Shown one piece after another: positions 9,839-18,364 of a DNA stretch of 64,000 bases (positions are counted from its first letter, which is position 1; each line of letters begins with the position of its first letter). Position numbers and translations under genes: made by a program. The notes under the pieces are model-generated. The model was not told where the DNA came from. It ran no database searches and was given only the letters and a program-made list of their open reading frames with translations. The stretch lies in assembly GCF_016734815.1 (NCBI RefSeq), contig NZ_JAERQF010000020.1, positions 34,432 to 98,431 on the forward strand, given 5' to 3'. The stretch is from Hymenobacter rubidus. GTDB taxonomy: Bacteria; Bacteroidota; Bacteroidia; Cytophagales; Hymenobacteraceae.

Positions 9839-11231
9839 AATTCAAATACTGCGTGATATCCACAATGCGCCCCTCCACGGCCGTGATGGCGGCCACCAGC
9901 GGGGAGGCCAGCAGCGTGCGCGCCCCCGGCCCCTGCCGCCCCTCGAAGTTGCGGTTGGAGGTGGAGACGCAGTAGGCGCCGGCGGGGATTTTGTCGTCGT
10001 TCATGGCCAGGCAGGCGCTGCAGCCGGGCTCGCGCAGCTCGAAGCCGGCCTCGGCCAGAATCTTGTCGAGGCCTTCGGCAATGGCTTGCTTTTCCACCGA
10101 TTTCGAGCCGGGCACGATGATGGCCTCGACGTGCGCGGCCTTGTGCTTGCCCTGCACGTAGGCCGCCACGGCGCGCAAATCCTCGATGCGCGAGTTGGTG
10201 CAGCTGCCGATGAAGACGTAGTTGATTTCCTTGCCCAGCAACGACTCGCCCGCCCGGAAGCCCATGTACTGCAAGGACTTATCGAAGCTGGCCGTTTCGC
10301 CCGCCGATACTTCGGCCGGAATGTGGCCGGTGAGGGCGATGCCCATACCGGGGTTGGTGCCGTAGGTTATCATCGGGAAGATGTCGGCGGCGGCGAAGGT
10401 CAGCTCAGCTTCAAACTCGGCGTTTTCGTCCGAATACAGCGTTTGCCAGTAGGCCAGGGCCTGGTCCCAGCGCGCACCCTGCGGCGCGTAGGGCCGGCCG
10501 GCGAGGTAGGCAAAGGTGGTGGCATCGGGCGCAATGAGGCCGCCACGGGCGCCCATCTCGATGCTCATGTTGCAGACCGTCATGCGGCCTTCCATACTCA
10601 GGGCGCGAATGGCACTGCCGGCGTATTCCACGAAATAGCCCGTGGCGCCGCCCGTGCCCAGCTGCGCAATGACGTGCAGAATCAAATCCTTGGCCCCCAC
10701 CCCGGCCCGCAGCTCGCCATCAATCGTGATGCGCATGCGCTTGGGCCGGCTCAGCAGCAGGCACTGCGTGGCCATCACCTGCGTCACCTGGCTGGTGCCG
10801 ATGCCGAACGCAATGGCCCCGAACGCGCCGTGCGTGGAGGTGTGGCTGTCGCCGCACACAATGGTCATGCCCGGCTGGGTAAGGCCGAGCTCCGGCCCAA
10901 TGACGTGGACGATGCCCTGATTCTGGTGGCCGAGGCCAAATAGCTCGACGCCAAAACTGGCGCAGTTTTCCGTCAATTTATCAACCTGCGAGCGGGAAAT
11001 GGGGTCCTGAATGGGCAGGTGCTGGTTGCGGGTGGGCACGTTGTGGTCGGCCGTGGCCACGATTTGGCCGGGGCGCAGCAGGGGCAGGCCCCGCTCGCGC
11101 AGCTCATCAAACGCCTGCGGGCTGGTGACTTCGTGAATGAGGTGTCGGTCGATGTAAAAGACTTCCAGCCCGCCAGGAATGGCTTTCACGACGTGCGCTT
11201 CCCAGATTTTATCAAATAAGGACTTGGGCAT
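9837..11231 (-). CDS. leuC: 3-isopropylmalate dehydratase large subunit LeuC
   Basis: Large aconitase-like subunit that binds the 4Fe-4S cluster and, with LeuD, interconverts isopropylmalate isomers. At 464 residues it is full length. Seen motifs are [31 protein letters not shown], the first cluster cysteine in FIGSCTNSR, and the other two in [10 protein letters not shown], with [12 protein letters not shown] at the end. It follows leuA after a family A hairpin; its stop codon lies inside hairpin A3. Confidence 0.98.
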   Translation of the reverse strand: MPKSLFDKIWEAHVVKAIPGGLEVFYIDRHLIHEVTSPQAFDELRERGLPLLRPGQIVATADHNVPTRNQHLPIQDPISRSQVDKLTENCASFGVELFGLGHQNQGIVHVIGPELGLTQPGMTIVCGDSHTSTHGAFGAIAFGIGTSQVTQVMATQCLLLSRPKRMRITIDGELRAGVGAKDLILHVIAQLGTGGATGYFVEYAGSAIRALSMEGRMTVCNMSIEMGARGGLIAPDATTFAYLAGRPYAPQGARWDQALAYWQTLYSDENAEFEAELTFAAADIFPMITYGTNPGMGIALTGHIPAEVSAGETASFDKSLQYMGFRAGESLLGKEINYVFIGSCTNSRIEDLRAVAAYVQGKHKAAHVEAIIVPGSKSVEKQAIAEGLDKILAEAGFELREPGCSACLAMNDDKIPAGAYCVSTSNRNFEGRQGPGARTLLASPLVAAITAVEGRIVDITQYLN

Positions 11232-11272
11232 TGGTGGGGTGGGATTTTGCGGGGGGATTGTTGTTAATGATG

Positions 11273-11396
11273 AACGTCATGCAGAGCGGAGGCGCAGCCG
11301 CAGTCGAAGCATCTCGCGTGGGTTAGTAATTCAATTGATTGATTTAGTTGAGCAAGCGAGATGCCTCGGCTGCGCTCGGCATGACGGTCAATGACA
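11273..11396. repeat. Family A hairpin A4 (leuA-leuC gap)
   Basis: Inverted repeat with arms starting GAACGTCATGCAGAGCGGAG and ending GCTCGGCATGACG; a slightly diverged member whose arms match less well than those of other elements. Confidence 0.85.
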
Positions 11397-11401
11397 TTGT
11401 T

Positions 11402-12568
11402 CTAACCGGCATTCACCAGCTGCTCCTGCTCCACCAAAGCGTGCAGGTCGTGGTCGACTACTTCTTTCTGCTTGTCGGCCAGCTGCAGGAACGAGGCATA
11501 GGCCTTGTTCAGGGCGTGACGGTCGAAATCGTAGCCGATTTTCTGGAGGCGGTAGGCCAGGGCGGCGCGGCCGGAGCGGGCAGTAAGCACGATGGACGAA
11601 TCGGCCACACCCACATCGCGCGGGTTCATGATTTCGTAGGTTTCGCGGTGCTTGATGACGCCGTCCTGGTGGATGCCGCTGGAGTGCGAGAAGGCGTTGG
11701 CGCCCACCACGGCCTTGTTGGCCTGCACGGGCATGCTCATCAGGTGCGACACCATGGCCGAGGTCTCGGCCAGCAGCGGCGTGTTGATGCGGGTATCGAG
11801 CTTGAGGTAGGGGTGCTGGCGCAGTATCATCACCACTTCTTCCAGCGCCGTGTTGCCGGCCCGTTCCCCTACCCCGTTCATGGTGCACTCAATCTGGCGG
11901 GCGCCGTTTATGACGCCCGCGATGGAATTGGCGGTGGCCAGGCCCAGGTCGTTGTGGCAGTGCGTGGAGAGCGTCACGTGGTGAATACCCGTCACGTTTT
12001 CGCGCAGGAAACGGATTTTGGCGCCGTATTCTTCGGGCAGGCAGTAGCCGGTGGTGTCGGGAATATTCAGGACCGTGGCCCCGGCCCGAATGGCGGCCTC
12101 GCACACGCGGGCCAGGAATTCGTTGTCGGTGCGGCCGGCGTCTTCGGCGTAAAATTCCACGTCTTCCACGAAGGATTTGGCCAGCTTCACGGCGGCGATG
12201 GCGCGGGCCAGCACGTCCTCGGGCGTGGTCAGCAGCTTGTAGCGGATGTGCATGTCCGACGTGCCGATGCCGGTGTGAATGCGCGGGTAGCGGGCCGGCT
12301 TCAGGGCCTCGGCGGCCACGCGAATGTCGTTTTCCACGGCCCGCGTCAGCCCGCAGACGGTGGCCTCGCGGGTCTGGGCCGAGATGGAGCGCACGGCCTC
12401 AAAATCGCCGGGGCTCGATACCGGGAAGCCCGCCTCTATCACATTCACGCCCAGCAGCTCCAGCTGCCGGGCAATCACTAGTTTCTCGTCGCGGTTGAGT
12501 TTGCAGCCCGGCACTTGCTCGCCGTCGCGCAGGGTGGTATCAAAAATCTGAATTTGCTCGCTGGACAT
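11402..12568 (-). CDS. leuA: 2-isopropylmalate synthase LeuA, short form
   Basis: Condenses acetyl-CoA with 2-oxoisovalerate, the committed step to leucine. The [12 protein letters not shown] motif is at the N-terminus, the metal-binding HCHND and the [12 protein letters not shown] block lie mid-protein, and a helical subdomain follows. At 388 residues it stops where longer LeuA proteins (about 500-520) begin the LeuA_dimer allosteric domain, so leucine feedback through that domain is absent. It has its own upstream region with a promoter candidate and the 11-base motif shared with ilvE and gltB, and so probably starts a second transcript. Confidence 0.95.
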   Translation of the reverse strand: MSSEQIQIFDTTLRDGEQVPGCKLNRDEKLVIARQLELLGVNVIEAGFPVSSPGDFEAVRSISAQTREATVCGLTRAVENDIRVAAEALKPARYPRIHTGIGTSDMHIRYKLLTTPEDVLARAIAAVKLAKSFVEDVEFYAEDAGRTDNEFLARVCEAAIRAGATVLNIPDTTGYCLPEEYGAKIRFLRENVTGIHHVTLSTHCHNDLGLATANSIAGVINGARQIECTMNGVGERAGNTALEEVVMILRQHPYLKLDTRINTPLLAETSAMVSHLMSMPVQANKAVVGANAFSHSSGIHQDGVIKHRETYEIMNPRDVGVADSSIVLTARSGRAALAYRLQKIGYDFDRHALNKAYASFLQLADKQKEVVDHDLHALVEQEQLVNAG

Positions 12569-12651
12569 AAGGAATAGCGGTTTTAGGCGCTCATTGCATC
12601 CTGCAAGTACACGGCTTATGTGGCGGCGGGAAAATTTGTTTTTCAGCGGCT

Positions 12652-12662
12652 TACTATTTCTA
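12652..12662 (-). promoter_or_regulatory. Shared motif TAGAAATAGTA upstream of leuA
   Basis: The minus-strand 11-mer TAGAAATAGTA lies 84 bp upstream of the leuA ATG, just after the promoter candidate. The same 11 bases in the same orientation relative to the gene occur upstream of ilvE (21445-21455) and gltB (23283-23293). Confidence 0.6.
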
Positions 12663-12666
12663 AAAG

Positions 12667-12702
12667 CAAAATATTTCCCCGTAGTTTGCTGATTAACAAA
12701 AT
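12667..12702 (-). promoter_or_regulatory. Candidate leuA promoter
   Basis: On the minus strand ATTTTG is followed after 22-23 bp by ATATTTTG, close to the Bacteroidota pattern TTTG-N19-TAnnTTTG, though the spacing is a little long. It lies about 100-135 bp upstream of leuA in AT-rich DNA. Confidence 0.35.
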
Positions 12703-12755
12703 TTTAATTCGGATTTAGTTACAACGGCTAAGCATAAAAGTGCAGTACTCAATAG

Positions 12756-12870
12756 CACGTCATGCCGAGCGGAGTCGAGGCATCTCGCGTGGGGTAGTAA
12801 CTCAATCGTTGTTTCATTTTGATTAGTGGTGGCACGCGAGATGCCTCGGCTACGCTCGGCATGACGTGCT
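12756..12870. repeat. Family A hairpin A5 (ilvA-leuA gap)
   Basis: Arms CACGTCATGCCGAGCGGAGT and complement with CACGTC/GACGTG ends rather than the usual AACGTC/GACGTT; both ends changed together. It fills most of the gap between ilvA and the leuA promoter region. Confidence 0.9.
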
Positions 12871-12891
12871 TAGTCTTATCAGCCACCCATT

Positions 12892-14157
12892 CTACACCAG
12901 CAAACTCAGAAAATCCGGCTTGTCGTTCAAGTACTCATAGGAAAACCCTTCGGCCAGCATACGGGCCTGGATTTCGGTGATTTCGCCGGGCTCCTTGAAC
13001 TCCACGCCCACGAAAACGGGGCCTTTTTCCTTGTTGTTTTTCTTGATGTACTGGAAATGGATGATGTCGTCGTCGGGGTTCAGCACGCTGGTGATGAAGC
13101 GGCGCAGGGCGCCGGGGCGCTGGTCAAACGTCACCATGAAGTAGTGCTTGAGGCCCTGGTAGCGGGTGGCGCGCTCCTTGATGTCCTCCATGCGGGTGAT
13201 GTCGTTGTTCGAGCCGCTGACCACGCACACCACGGTTTTGCCCTTGATTTCGGCGGCGTACTGGTGTAGCGCCGAAATACTGAGCGTGCCGGCCGGCTCC
13301 AGCACGATGCCTTCCTCGTTGTACATCTTCAGCAAATCGAGGCAGACCTGGCCTTCAGGCACCAGCACCACGTCGTCCAGCAATTCCTGGCAGAAGGCGA
13401 AGGTGAGCTCGCCGGGGCATTTCACAGCCGCGCCGTCCACGAAGCTTTCGATGTCGGAGAGGGCCTGCCGCTCGCCGGCCGCCAGGGAGCGCTGCATGGA
13501 TGGCGCCCCCAGCGGCTGCACGCCAATCAGCTTGGTGTGCGGGCTAAGCTGCCGAAACACACTGCCCACGCCCGAGGCCAACCCACCTCCGCCAATGGCC
13601 ATGAAGCAGTAGTCGATGGGCACGGTGGCGGCTTTCAGCACCTCCAGCGCCACGGTGGCCTGCCCTTCCACAATGGCCATGTCGTCGAACGGATGCACGA
13701 AGGTGCTGCCACGCTCGTCGCAAAAGGTGCGGGCAGCGGCAAAGCAGTCGTCGAAGCTGGCGCCGGTGAGCACCACTTCCACGAAATCTTTCCCGAAGAG
13801 GCGCACTTTGTCCACTTTCTGGGCCGGGGTGCGGGCGGGCATGAAAATGTAGCCTTTCAAACCCAGCAGCTGGCAGGCGTAGGCCACGCCCTGGGCGTGG
13901 TTGCCGGCGCTGGCGCAGACAATTTCGCGGGCGTCGGCCACGGGCGGCAGCGTGCACATCTTGTGGTAGGCCCCCCGGATTTTATAGGAGCGCACCACCT
14001 GCAGGTCCTCGCGCTTGAGCAGCACCGTGGCGCCGTAGAGGCGCGAGAGCCCGTGGTTTTGCAGCAGCGGCGTCTTGTAAATAACGCCCTTGAGGTTGCG
14101 CGCGGCGCGCTCCACGTTTTTCAACGAAACGACTGGCGGGGCAGTGGTATCTCGCAT
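12892..14157 (-). CDS. ilvA: Threonine ammonia-lyase IlvA with one ACT-like regulatory domain
   Basis: PLP enzyme converting threonine to 2-oxobutyrate, the first step towards isoleucine. Lys59 in SYKIRGA is the PLP lysine, SAGNHAQG and the glycine-rich AIGGGGLASG bind the cofactor phosphate, and residues 330-421 form a single ThrD-type ACT-like domain (HYFMVTFDQRPGALRRF). The 421-residue length matches the short Bacillus-type form. The open frame continues 9 codons upstream to an ATG inside family A repeat A6; the ATG at 14157 is preferred. This region is probably part of the long ilvE transcript. Confidence 0.95.
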   Translation of the reverse strand: MRDTTAPPVVSLKNVERAARNLKGVIYKTPLLQNHGLSRLYGATVLLKREDLQVVRSYKIRGAYHKMCTLPPVADAREIVCASAGNHAQGVAYACQLLGLKGYIFMPARTPAQKVDKVRLFGKDFVEVVLTGASFDDCFAAARTFCDERGSTFVHPFDDMAIVEGQATVALEVLKAATVPIDYCFMAIGGGGLASGVGSVFRQLSPHTKLIGVQPLGAPSMQRSLAAGERQALSDIESFVDGAAVKCPGELTFAFCQELLDDVVLVPEGQVCLDLLKMYNEEGIVLEPAGTLSISALHQYAAEIKGKTVVCVVSGSNNDITRMEDIKERATRYQGLKHYFMVTFDQRPGALRRFITSVLNPDDDIIHFQYIKKNNKEKGPVFVGVEFKEPGEITEIQARMLAEGFSYEYLNDKPDFLSLLV

Positions 14158-14177
14158 AGGAAATGTGATAAAAAAGA

Positions 14178-14386
14178 ACGTCATGCTGAGCTGGTCGAAG
14201 CATCTCTACCGCTTCGTTCAGGCGTCAACCTCACCCCCGGCCCCTCTCCAAAAGAGAGGGGAGCCTAACGACTTCCATCAGGAGCAAATCCGGTGCCCCC
14301 TCTTTTTTGGAGAGGGGGTCAGGGGGTGAGGTTGACGTGAGTACGAAGCGGGAGAGATACTTCGGCTGCGCTCAGCATGACGTTCT
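14178..14386. repeat. Family A hairpin A6 with nested family B
   Basis: Left arm 14178-14215 (GAACGTCATGCTGAGCTGGTC...) and right arm 14345-14386 (...GCGCTCAGCATGACGTTCT) enclose a complete family B element at 14223-14337. The family A arms are less well matched in the middle than in other elements. Confidence 0.85.
14223..14337. repeat. Family B hairpin B3 nested in A6
   Basis: Arms CGTCAACCTCACCCCCGGCC and complement ending GGTGAGGTTGACG, with an inner hairpin around CTCTCCAAAAGAGAGG, sitting exactly in the loop of family A element A6. Confidence 0.88.
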
Positions 14387-14436
14387 AGAGGTTGTTCGCT
14401 GCGTGTCGTTCAACGACGAGCCGCGAATACGCGGCG

Positions 14437-15498
14437 CTACGCCTCCACCTTCTCAGCGGCTTTGGAGCGGAGCTGGCGCACGGTGGCGCCGGTGGCCCAC
14501 AGCTCGGAGTCGCGCACTTCCTTCAGCTCGGCTTCCAGCTCGGTGCGGTAGTTGGGGGTAGTGCCGCGCTCGATGGTGCGGCGGGCTTCCTCGCCGCTGG
14601 CCACGCTGTCGTACAGCTCGTTGAGGACCGGCAGGGTGGCTTCGCGGAACTTGCCTTTCCAGTCCAGGGCGCCGCGCTGGGCGGTTACGGAGCAGTTGGC
14701 AAACATCCAGTCCATGCCGTTTTCGCCCACCAGCGGCACCAGGCTCTGGGTGAGTTCTTCCACGGTTTCGTTGAAGGCCTCGGAGGGCGAGTGGCCGCGC
14801 TGGCGCAGCACCTGGTACTGCGCCTCAATGATGCCGGCCAGGGCGCCCATCAGCACGCCGCGCTCGCCGGTGAGGTCGGAGTACACCTCCTTCTTGAAGT
14901 CGGTTTCGAACAGGTAGCCCGAGCCCACGCCGATGCCCATGGCCAGCGCCTTTTCGTAGGCGTGCCCCGTCGCATCCTGGTACACGGCAAACGACGAGTT
15001 CAACCCGCCCCCGGCCACGAACAGGCGGCGCAGGCTGGTGCCGCTGCCCTTGGGCGCCACCAGAATCACGTCCACGTCGGCGGGCGGGATGATGTTGGTC
15101 TGGTCGTTGAAGGTGATGCCGAAGCCGTGCGAGAAGTACAGCGTTTTGCCGGGCGTGAGCTTGCTTTTGAGCATGGGCCACAGGGCAATCTGGCCAGCGT
15201 CGCTCAGCAGGTTGCACACGATGGTGCCGCGCTCGGCCGCTTCTTCCAGCGAGAACAAGGTTTCGCCCTCCACCCAGCCGTCGCGGATGGCGCGGTCCCA
15301 GGAGGGCGTGCCCTGCCGCTGGCCCACAATCACGTTGAAGCCGTTGTCGCGCATGTTCAGCGCCTGGCCGGGGCCCTGCACGCCGTAGCCAATCACGGCA
15401 ATGGTGTCGTCTTTCAGGACTGCCAGCGCTTTTTCCAGCGGGAATTCTTCGCGGGTCACAACGTTTTCGTCGACGCCGCCAAAATTGATTTGTGCCAT
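14437..15498 (-). CDS. ilvC: Ketol-acid reductoisomerase IlvC
   Basis: Converts acetolactate (or acetohydroxybutyrate) to the dihydroxy acid using NADPH and Mg2+. The 353-residue product has the Rossmann motif AVIGYGVQGPGQALNMRDNG near residue 34, VAPKGSGTSLRRLF, the Mg-ligand block DLTGERGVLMGALAGIIEAQY, and SVTAQRGALDW. It has class I length. It lies between ilvN and ilvA with family A hairpins on both sides. Confidence 0.96.
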   Translation of the reverse strand: MAQINFGGVDENVVTREEFPLEKALAVLKDDTIAVIGYGVQGPGQALNMRDNGFNVIVGQRQGTPSWDRAIRDGWVEGETLFSLEEAAERGTIVCNLLSDAGQIALWPMLKSKLTPGKTLYFSHGFGITFNDQTNIIPPADVDVILVAPKGSGTSLRRLFVAGGGLNSSFAVYQDATGHAYEKALAMGIGVGSGYLFETDFKKEVYSDLTGERGVLMGALAGIIEAQYQVLRQRGHSPSEAFNETVEELTQSLVPLVGENGMDWMFANCSVTAQRGALDWKGKFREATLPVLNELYDSVASGEEARRTIERGTTPNYRTELEAELKEVRDSELWATGATVRQLRSKAAEKVEA

Positions 15499-15568
15499 GA
15501 GATTATGAAGGGTTGGGTTTTGAGGGTTGAATGTTGAGTTAGTCAGTTAATTTTTCGGGCCTGTGTGG

Positions 15569-15668
15569 CGGTCATGCTGAGCGCAGCCGAAGCATCTCGC
15601 TCGCATCGTTCAACGATTGAGTTACTACCACACGCGAGATGCTTCGGCTGCGCTCAGCATGACGTTCT
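15569..15668. repeat. Family A hairpin A7 (ilvN-ilvC gap)
   Basis: Arms GTCATGCTGAGCGCAGCCGA then AGCATCTCGC and complement; the loop contains a second dyad (TCGTTCAACGATTGAGTTAC). It occupies the gap between ilvN and ilvC. Confidence 0.9.
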
Positions 15669-15690
15669 GGTTTTGTTCTTTTACTCCACG

Positions 15691-16281
15691 CTACATCGCA
15701 AACACGCCTTCGCGGTCGTTCAAATACTCGTTTTCCACGACTTCGGCACCGGGCTTGGCTTCTTCGAACTCGCGGAGCTGGCGGTTGAAGCCGTCGCTGC
15801 TTTTGATGATGGCGATGCGGGCGCTGCGCACAAATTCGATGAGGCCGAAGGGCTGGAGCGCGCGGAGCAGGCTGTCGGTTTCCTGGCGGTGGCCGGTGGT
15901 TTCGAACACCGTGTAGTCTTTGCGAATGACCACGGCGCGGGCGCCGTTTTCGCGCAGCAGGCGCTCCACGAGGGCTTTTTCGGCAATCACGTCGGTGGGC
16001 ACTTTGTAGAGGGCCATTTCCTGCCACACCACTTCGTCGTTCGAGTTGAAGTACACTTTCAGCACCTCCACCTGCTTCTCCATCTGCCGGCAGATTTTCC
16101 GCACCACGTCTTCGGTTTCGGTGATGACGATGTTGAAGCGGTGGATGCCTTCGATTTCGGAGGGCGAGGTGTTCAGGCTTTCGATGTTGATTTTGCGGCG
16201 CGAGAAAATGATGGCAATGCGGTTGAGCAGGCCAATGTGGTTTTCGGTGTAAGCCGTGATGTTGTATTCCTGGCGTTCCAT
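15691..16281 (-). CDS. ilvN: Acetolactate synthase small (regulatory) subunit IlvN
   Basis: The 196-residue protein has an N-terminal ACT domain (NITAYTENHIGLLNRIAIIF, residues 7-80) that normally binds valine for feedback inhibition. The C-terminal domain of the IlvH/N family ends in FVRSARIAIIKSSDGF. It activates and regulates IlvB, encoded immediately upstream across hairpin A8. Its start at 16281 is close to a family A end but not within it. Confidence 0.93.
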   Translation of the reverse strand: MERQEYNITAYTENHIGLLNRIAIIFSRRKINIESLNTSPSEIEGIHRFNIVITETEDVVRKICRQMEKQVEVLKVYFNSNDEVVWQEMALYKVPTDVIAEKALVERLLRENGARAVVIRKDYTVFETTGHRQETDSLLRALQPFGLIEFVRSARIAIIKSSDGFNRQLREFEEAKPGAEVVENEYLNDREGVFAM

Positions 16282-16301
16282 TTTTTGTATGCAAGAATTA
16301 G

Positions 16302-16405
16302 AAGAACGTCATGCCGAGCGAAGCCGAGGCATCTCGCTCGCACCGTTAAACGATTGAATTACTGCTGCACGCGAGATGCCTCGGCTTCGCTCGGCATGAC
16401 GTTCT
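16302..16405. repeat. Family A hairpin A8 (ilvB-ilvN gap)
   Basis: Arms GAACGTCATGCCGAGCGAAG then CCGAGGCATCTCGC and exact complement (GCGAGATGCCTCGGCTTCGC); the A/T pair at the variable position is matched on the other arm. Confidence 0.92.
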
Positions 16406-16427
16406 TTTTGGTCGTGCTACCATCGTT

Positions 16428-18164
16428 CTACCGCAGCCGGATTTCGCTCACGCTGCACCCTTGCGGCACCATCGGAAAAATGTTCTGCTCCTGCGCCACC
16501 ATCACCTCCAGCATATAGGAGCCGGGGTGCGCCAGCATAGCTTCCAGCGCCGGCCGCAAGTCGGCCCGCTCCGCCACTCGCTGGCCCTCGATGCGGTAGC
16601 CTTTGGCCACGGCCACGTAGTCAGGACTTTGAATGTTGACGAAGGAGTAGCGACGGTCACTGAACAGTTCCTGCCACTGCCGCACCATGCCCAGAAACTG
16701 GTTGTTGAGGATGATGATTTTAACATCGATGCCGGTCTGCATAATCGTGCCCAGCTCCTGGATGGTCATCTGCACGCCGCCGTCGCCGATGATGGCCACC
16801 ACCGTGCGCTCGGGCACCCCAAACTTGGCCCCGATGGCGGCCGGCAGGGCAAAGCCCATCGTGCCCAGCCCGCCGCTGGTGATGTGTAGACGCGAGCCGT
16901 TGAGGCGGCCGTAGCGGCAGGTCACCATCTGGTGCTGGCCCACGTCGCTCACCAGGATGGCCTCGCCGTGGGTCAGCTCGTTGAGCTGCTGGATTACCTC
17001 TCCCATCGTCAGCTCGCCGGTGGCCGGAAACAGGGCGTCCTTTATCACGGCGTCCACTTCCTGGGCGTGGCAGTCGGCGAAGCGCTGGCGCCAGGCGGGG
17101 TGCTGGCGCTCGGCCACCAGCCGGGTGAGCAACGGGATGGTTTGCTTGCAGTCGCCCCACACGGCCACGGTGGTGGCCACGTTCTTGTCGATTTCGGTGG
17201 GGTCGATGTCGAGGTGAATAATCCGGGCCTGCTTGGCGTACTTGTCGAGGCGGCCGGTCACCCGGTCGTCGAAGCGCATGCCGATGGCAATGAGCACGTC
17301 GCACTCGTTGGTGAGCACGTTCGGGCCGTAGTTGCCGTGCATGCCCAGCATGCCCACGTTCAGCGGGTGGTCGGAAGCCAGGGCGCCGGCCCCGAGGATG
17401 GTCCAGGCCGCCGGAATGCCGCTTTTCTCGATGAAGGCCTGAAACTCGCGCTCGGCCCCGCCCAGCACCACGCCCTGGCCCCAGAGCACCAGCGGCCGTT
17501 GGGCCTGGTTGATGAGGTCGGCGGCCTGCACCACGGCGGCGGGCCGCACCACCGGCGCCGGCCGGTAGCTCCGAATGCGCGTGCAGGGCGCGTAGCCGGC
17601 AAAGGGCAGCTTTTCGAGCTGAGCGTTTTTGGTGATGTCGATGAGCACCGGGCCGGGCCGGCCACTGCGGGCAATGTAGAAGGCTTTGGCCAGAATGCCG
17701 GGGATTTCGCGGGCCTCGGTCACCTGGTAGTTCCACTTCGTGACGGGCGCCGTGATGTTGATAACGTCGGTTTCCTGAAAGGCATCGGAGCCCAGCAAAT
17801 GCGCAAATACTTGCCCCGTGATGCAGACCAGCGGCGTGCTGTCAATCTGTGCATCGGCCAAGCCCGTCACCAGGTTGGTGGCGCCCGGCCCACTGGTGGC
17901 AAACACCACCCCCACCTTGCCCGACGCCCGCGCATACCCCTGCCCCGCGTGGATGCCGCCCTGCTCGTGCCGCACCAGCACATGGTTCAGCTGCTCCTTG
18001 AAGTCGTACAGCGCGTCATAAATCGGCAGAATTGCCCCGCCGGGGTAGCCGAAAATCGTGTCCACGCCTTCGGCCAGCAGGCCCTGCAGCAGCGCTTCGG
18101 CCCCGGAAACCTCGCGGGCTTCGGCGATGAGGGTATCGAGGACGGGGAGGGTTTGGGAGTTCAT
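16428..18164 (-). CDS. ilvB: Acetolactate synthase large subunit IlvB
   Basis: Thiamine diphosphate enzyme joining two pyruvates, or pyruvate with 2-oxobutyrate. The 578-residue product shows FGYPGGAILPIYDAL, the catalytic glutamate in LVRHEQGGIHAGQGYAR, and the ThDP motif AIIGDGGVQMTIQELGT with NNQFLGMVRQWQ. The frame is open for 32 more codons upstream, but that part translates hairpin A9, so the ATG at 18164 is chosen. It precedes ilvN, as is usual. Confidence 0.97.
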   Translation of the reverse strand: MNSQTLPVLDTLIAEAREVSGAEALLQGLLAEGVDTIFGYPGGAILPIYDALYDFKEQLNHVLVRHEQGGIHAGQGYARASGKVGVVFATSGPGATNLVTGLADAQIDSTPLVCITGQVFAHLLGSDAFQETDVINITAPVTKWNYQVTEAREIPGILAKAFYIARSGRPGPVLIDITKNAQLEKLPFAGYAPCTRIRSYRPAPVVRPAAVVQAADLINQAQRPLVLWGQGVVLGGAEREFQAFIEKSGIPAAWTILGAGALASDHPLNVGMLGMHGNYGPNVLTNECDVLIAIGMRFDDRVTGRLDKYAKQARIIHLDIDPTEIDKNVATTVAVWGDCKQTIPLLTRLVAERQHPAWRQRFADCHAQEVDAVIKDALFPATGELTMGEVIQQLNELTHGEAILVSDVGQHQMVTCRYGRLNGSRLHITSGGLGTMGFALPAAIGAKFGVPERTVVAIIGDGGVQMTIQELGTIMQTGIDVKIIILNNQFLGMVRQWQELFSDRRYSFVNIQSPDYVAVAKGYRIEGQRVAERADLRPALEAMLAHPGSYMLEVMVAQEQNIFPMVPQGCSVSEIRLR

Positions 18165-18195
18165 GGCGAGTTTCGGATTTCGAGTAGCGAGTTTT

Positions 18196-18346
18196 AGAAC
18201 GTCATGCTGAGCGGAGCGCAGCGGAGTCGAAGCATCTCTACTGCTTCGCCTGACGAGCAAACCTCACCCCCGGCCCCTCTCCCAAGGAGAGGGGAGCCGA
18301 GGCGGCGCGGTAGAGATGCTTCGGCTGCGCTCAGCATGACGTTCTT
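18196..18346. repeat. Family A hairpin A9 with nested half family B
   Basis: Family A arms 18196-18240 and 18310-18346 surround a single family B half-hairpin (18261-18299). The left arm carries an extra GCGCAGCGGAGT segment that the right arm lacks. Confidence 0.85.
18261..18299. repeat. Family B half-element B4 nested in A9
   Basis: ACCTCACCCCCGGCCCCTCT followed by CCCAAGGAGAGGGG: one arm of family B with its small inner hairpin, inside the loop of A9. The second arm is missing. Confidence 0.8.
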
Positions 18347-18364
18347 TTTGTTCTTGTTCTTGAT

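Noticed and set aside
12569..12660. Search for a second leader-peptide attenuator or T-box before leuA
   Set aside because: The leader of about 85 bases contains only very short frames without Leu runs, and no terminator hairpin; only a promoter candidate and the shared motif remain.
14157..14184. Upstream start of ilvA (MTFFFITFP) and similar MTFF or 'CFGCAQHDV' starts of other frames
   Set aside because: These residues are translated from family A repeat ends (ATGACGTTC...), so they are artefacts; downstream ATGs were chosen.
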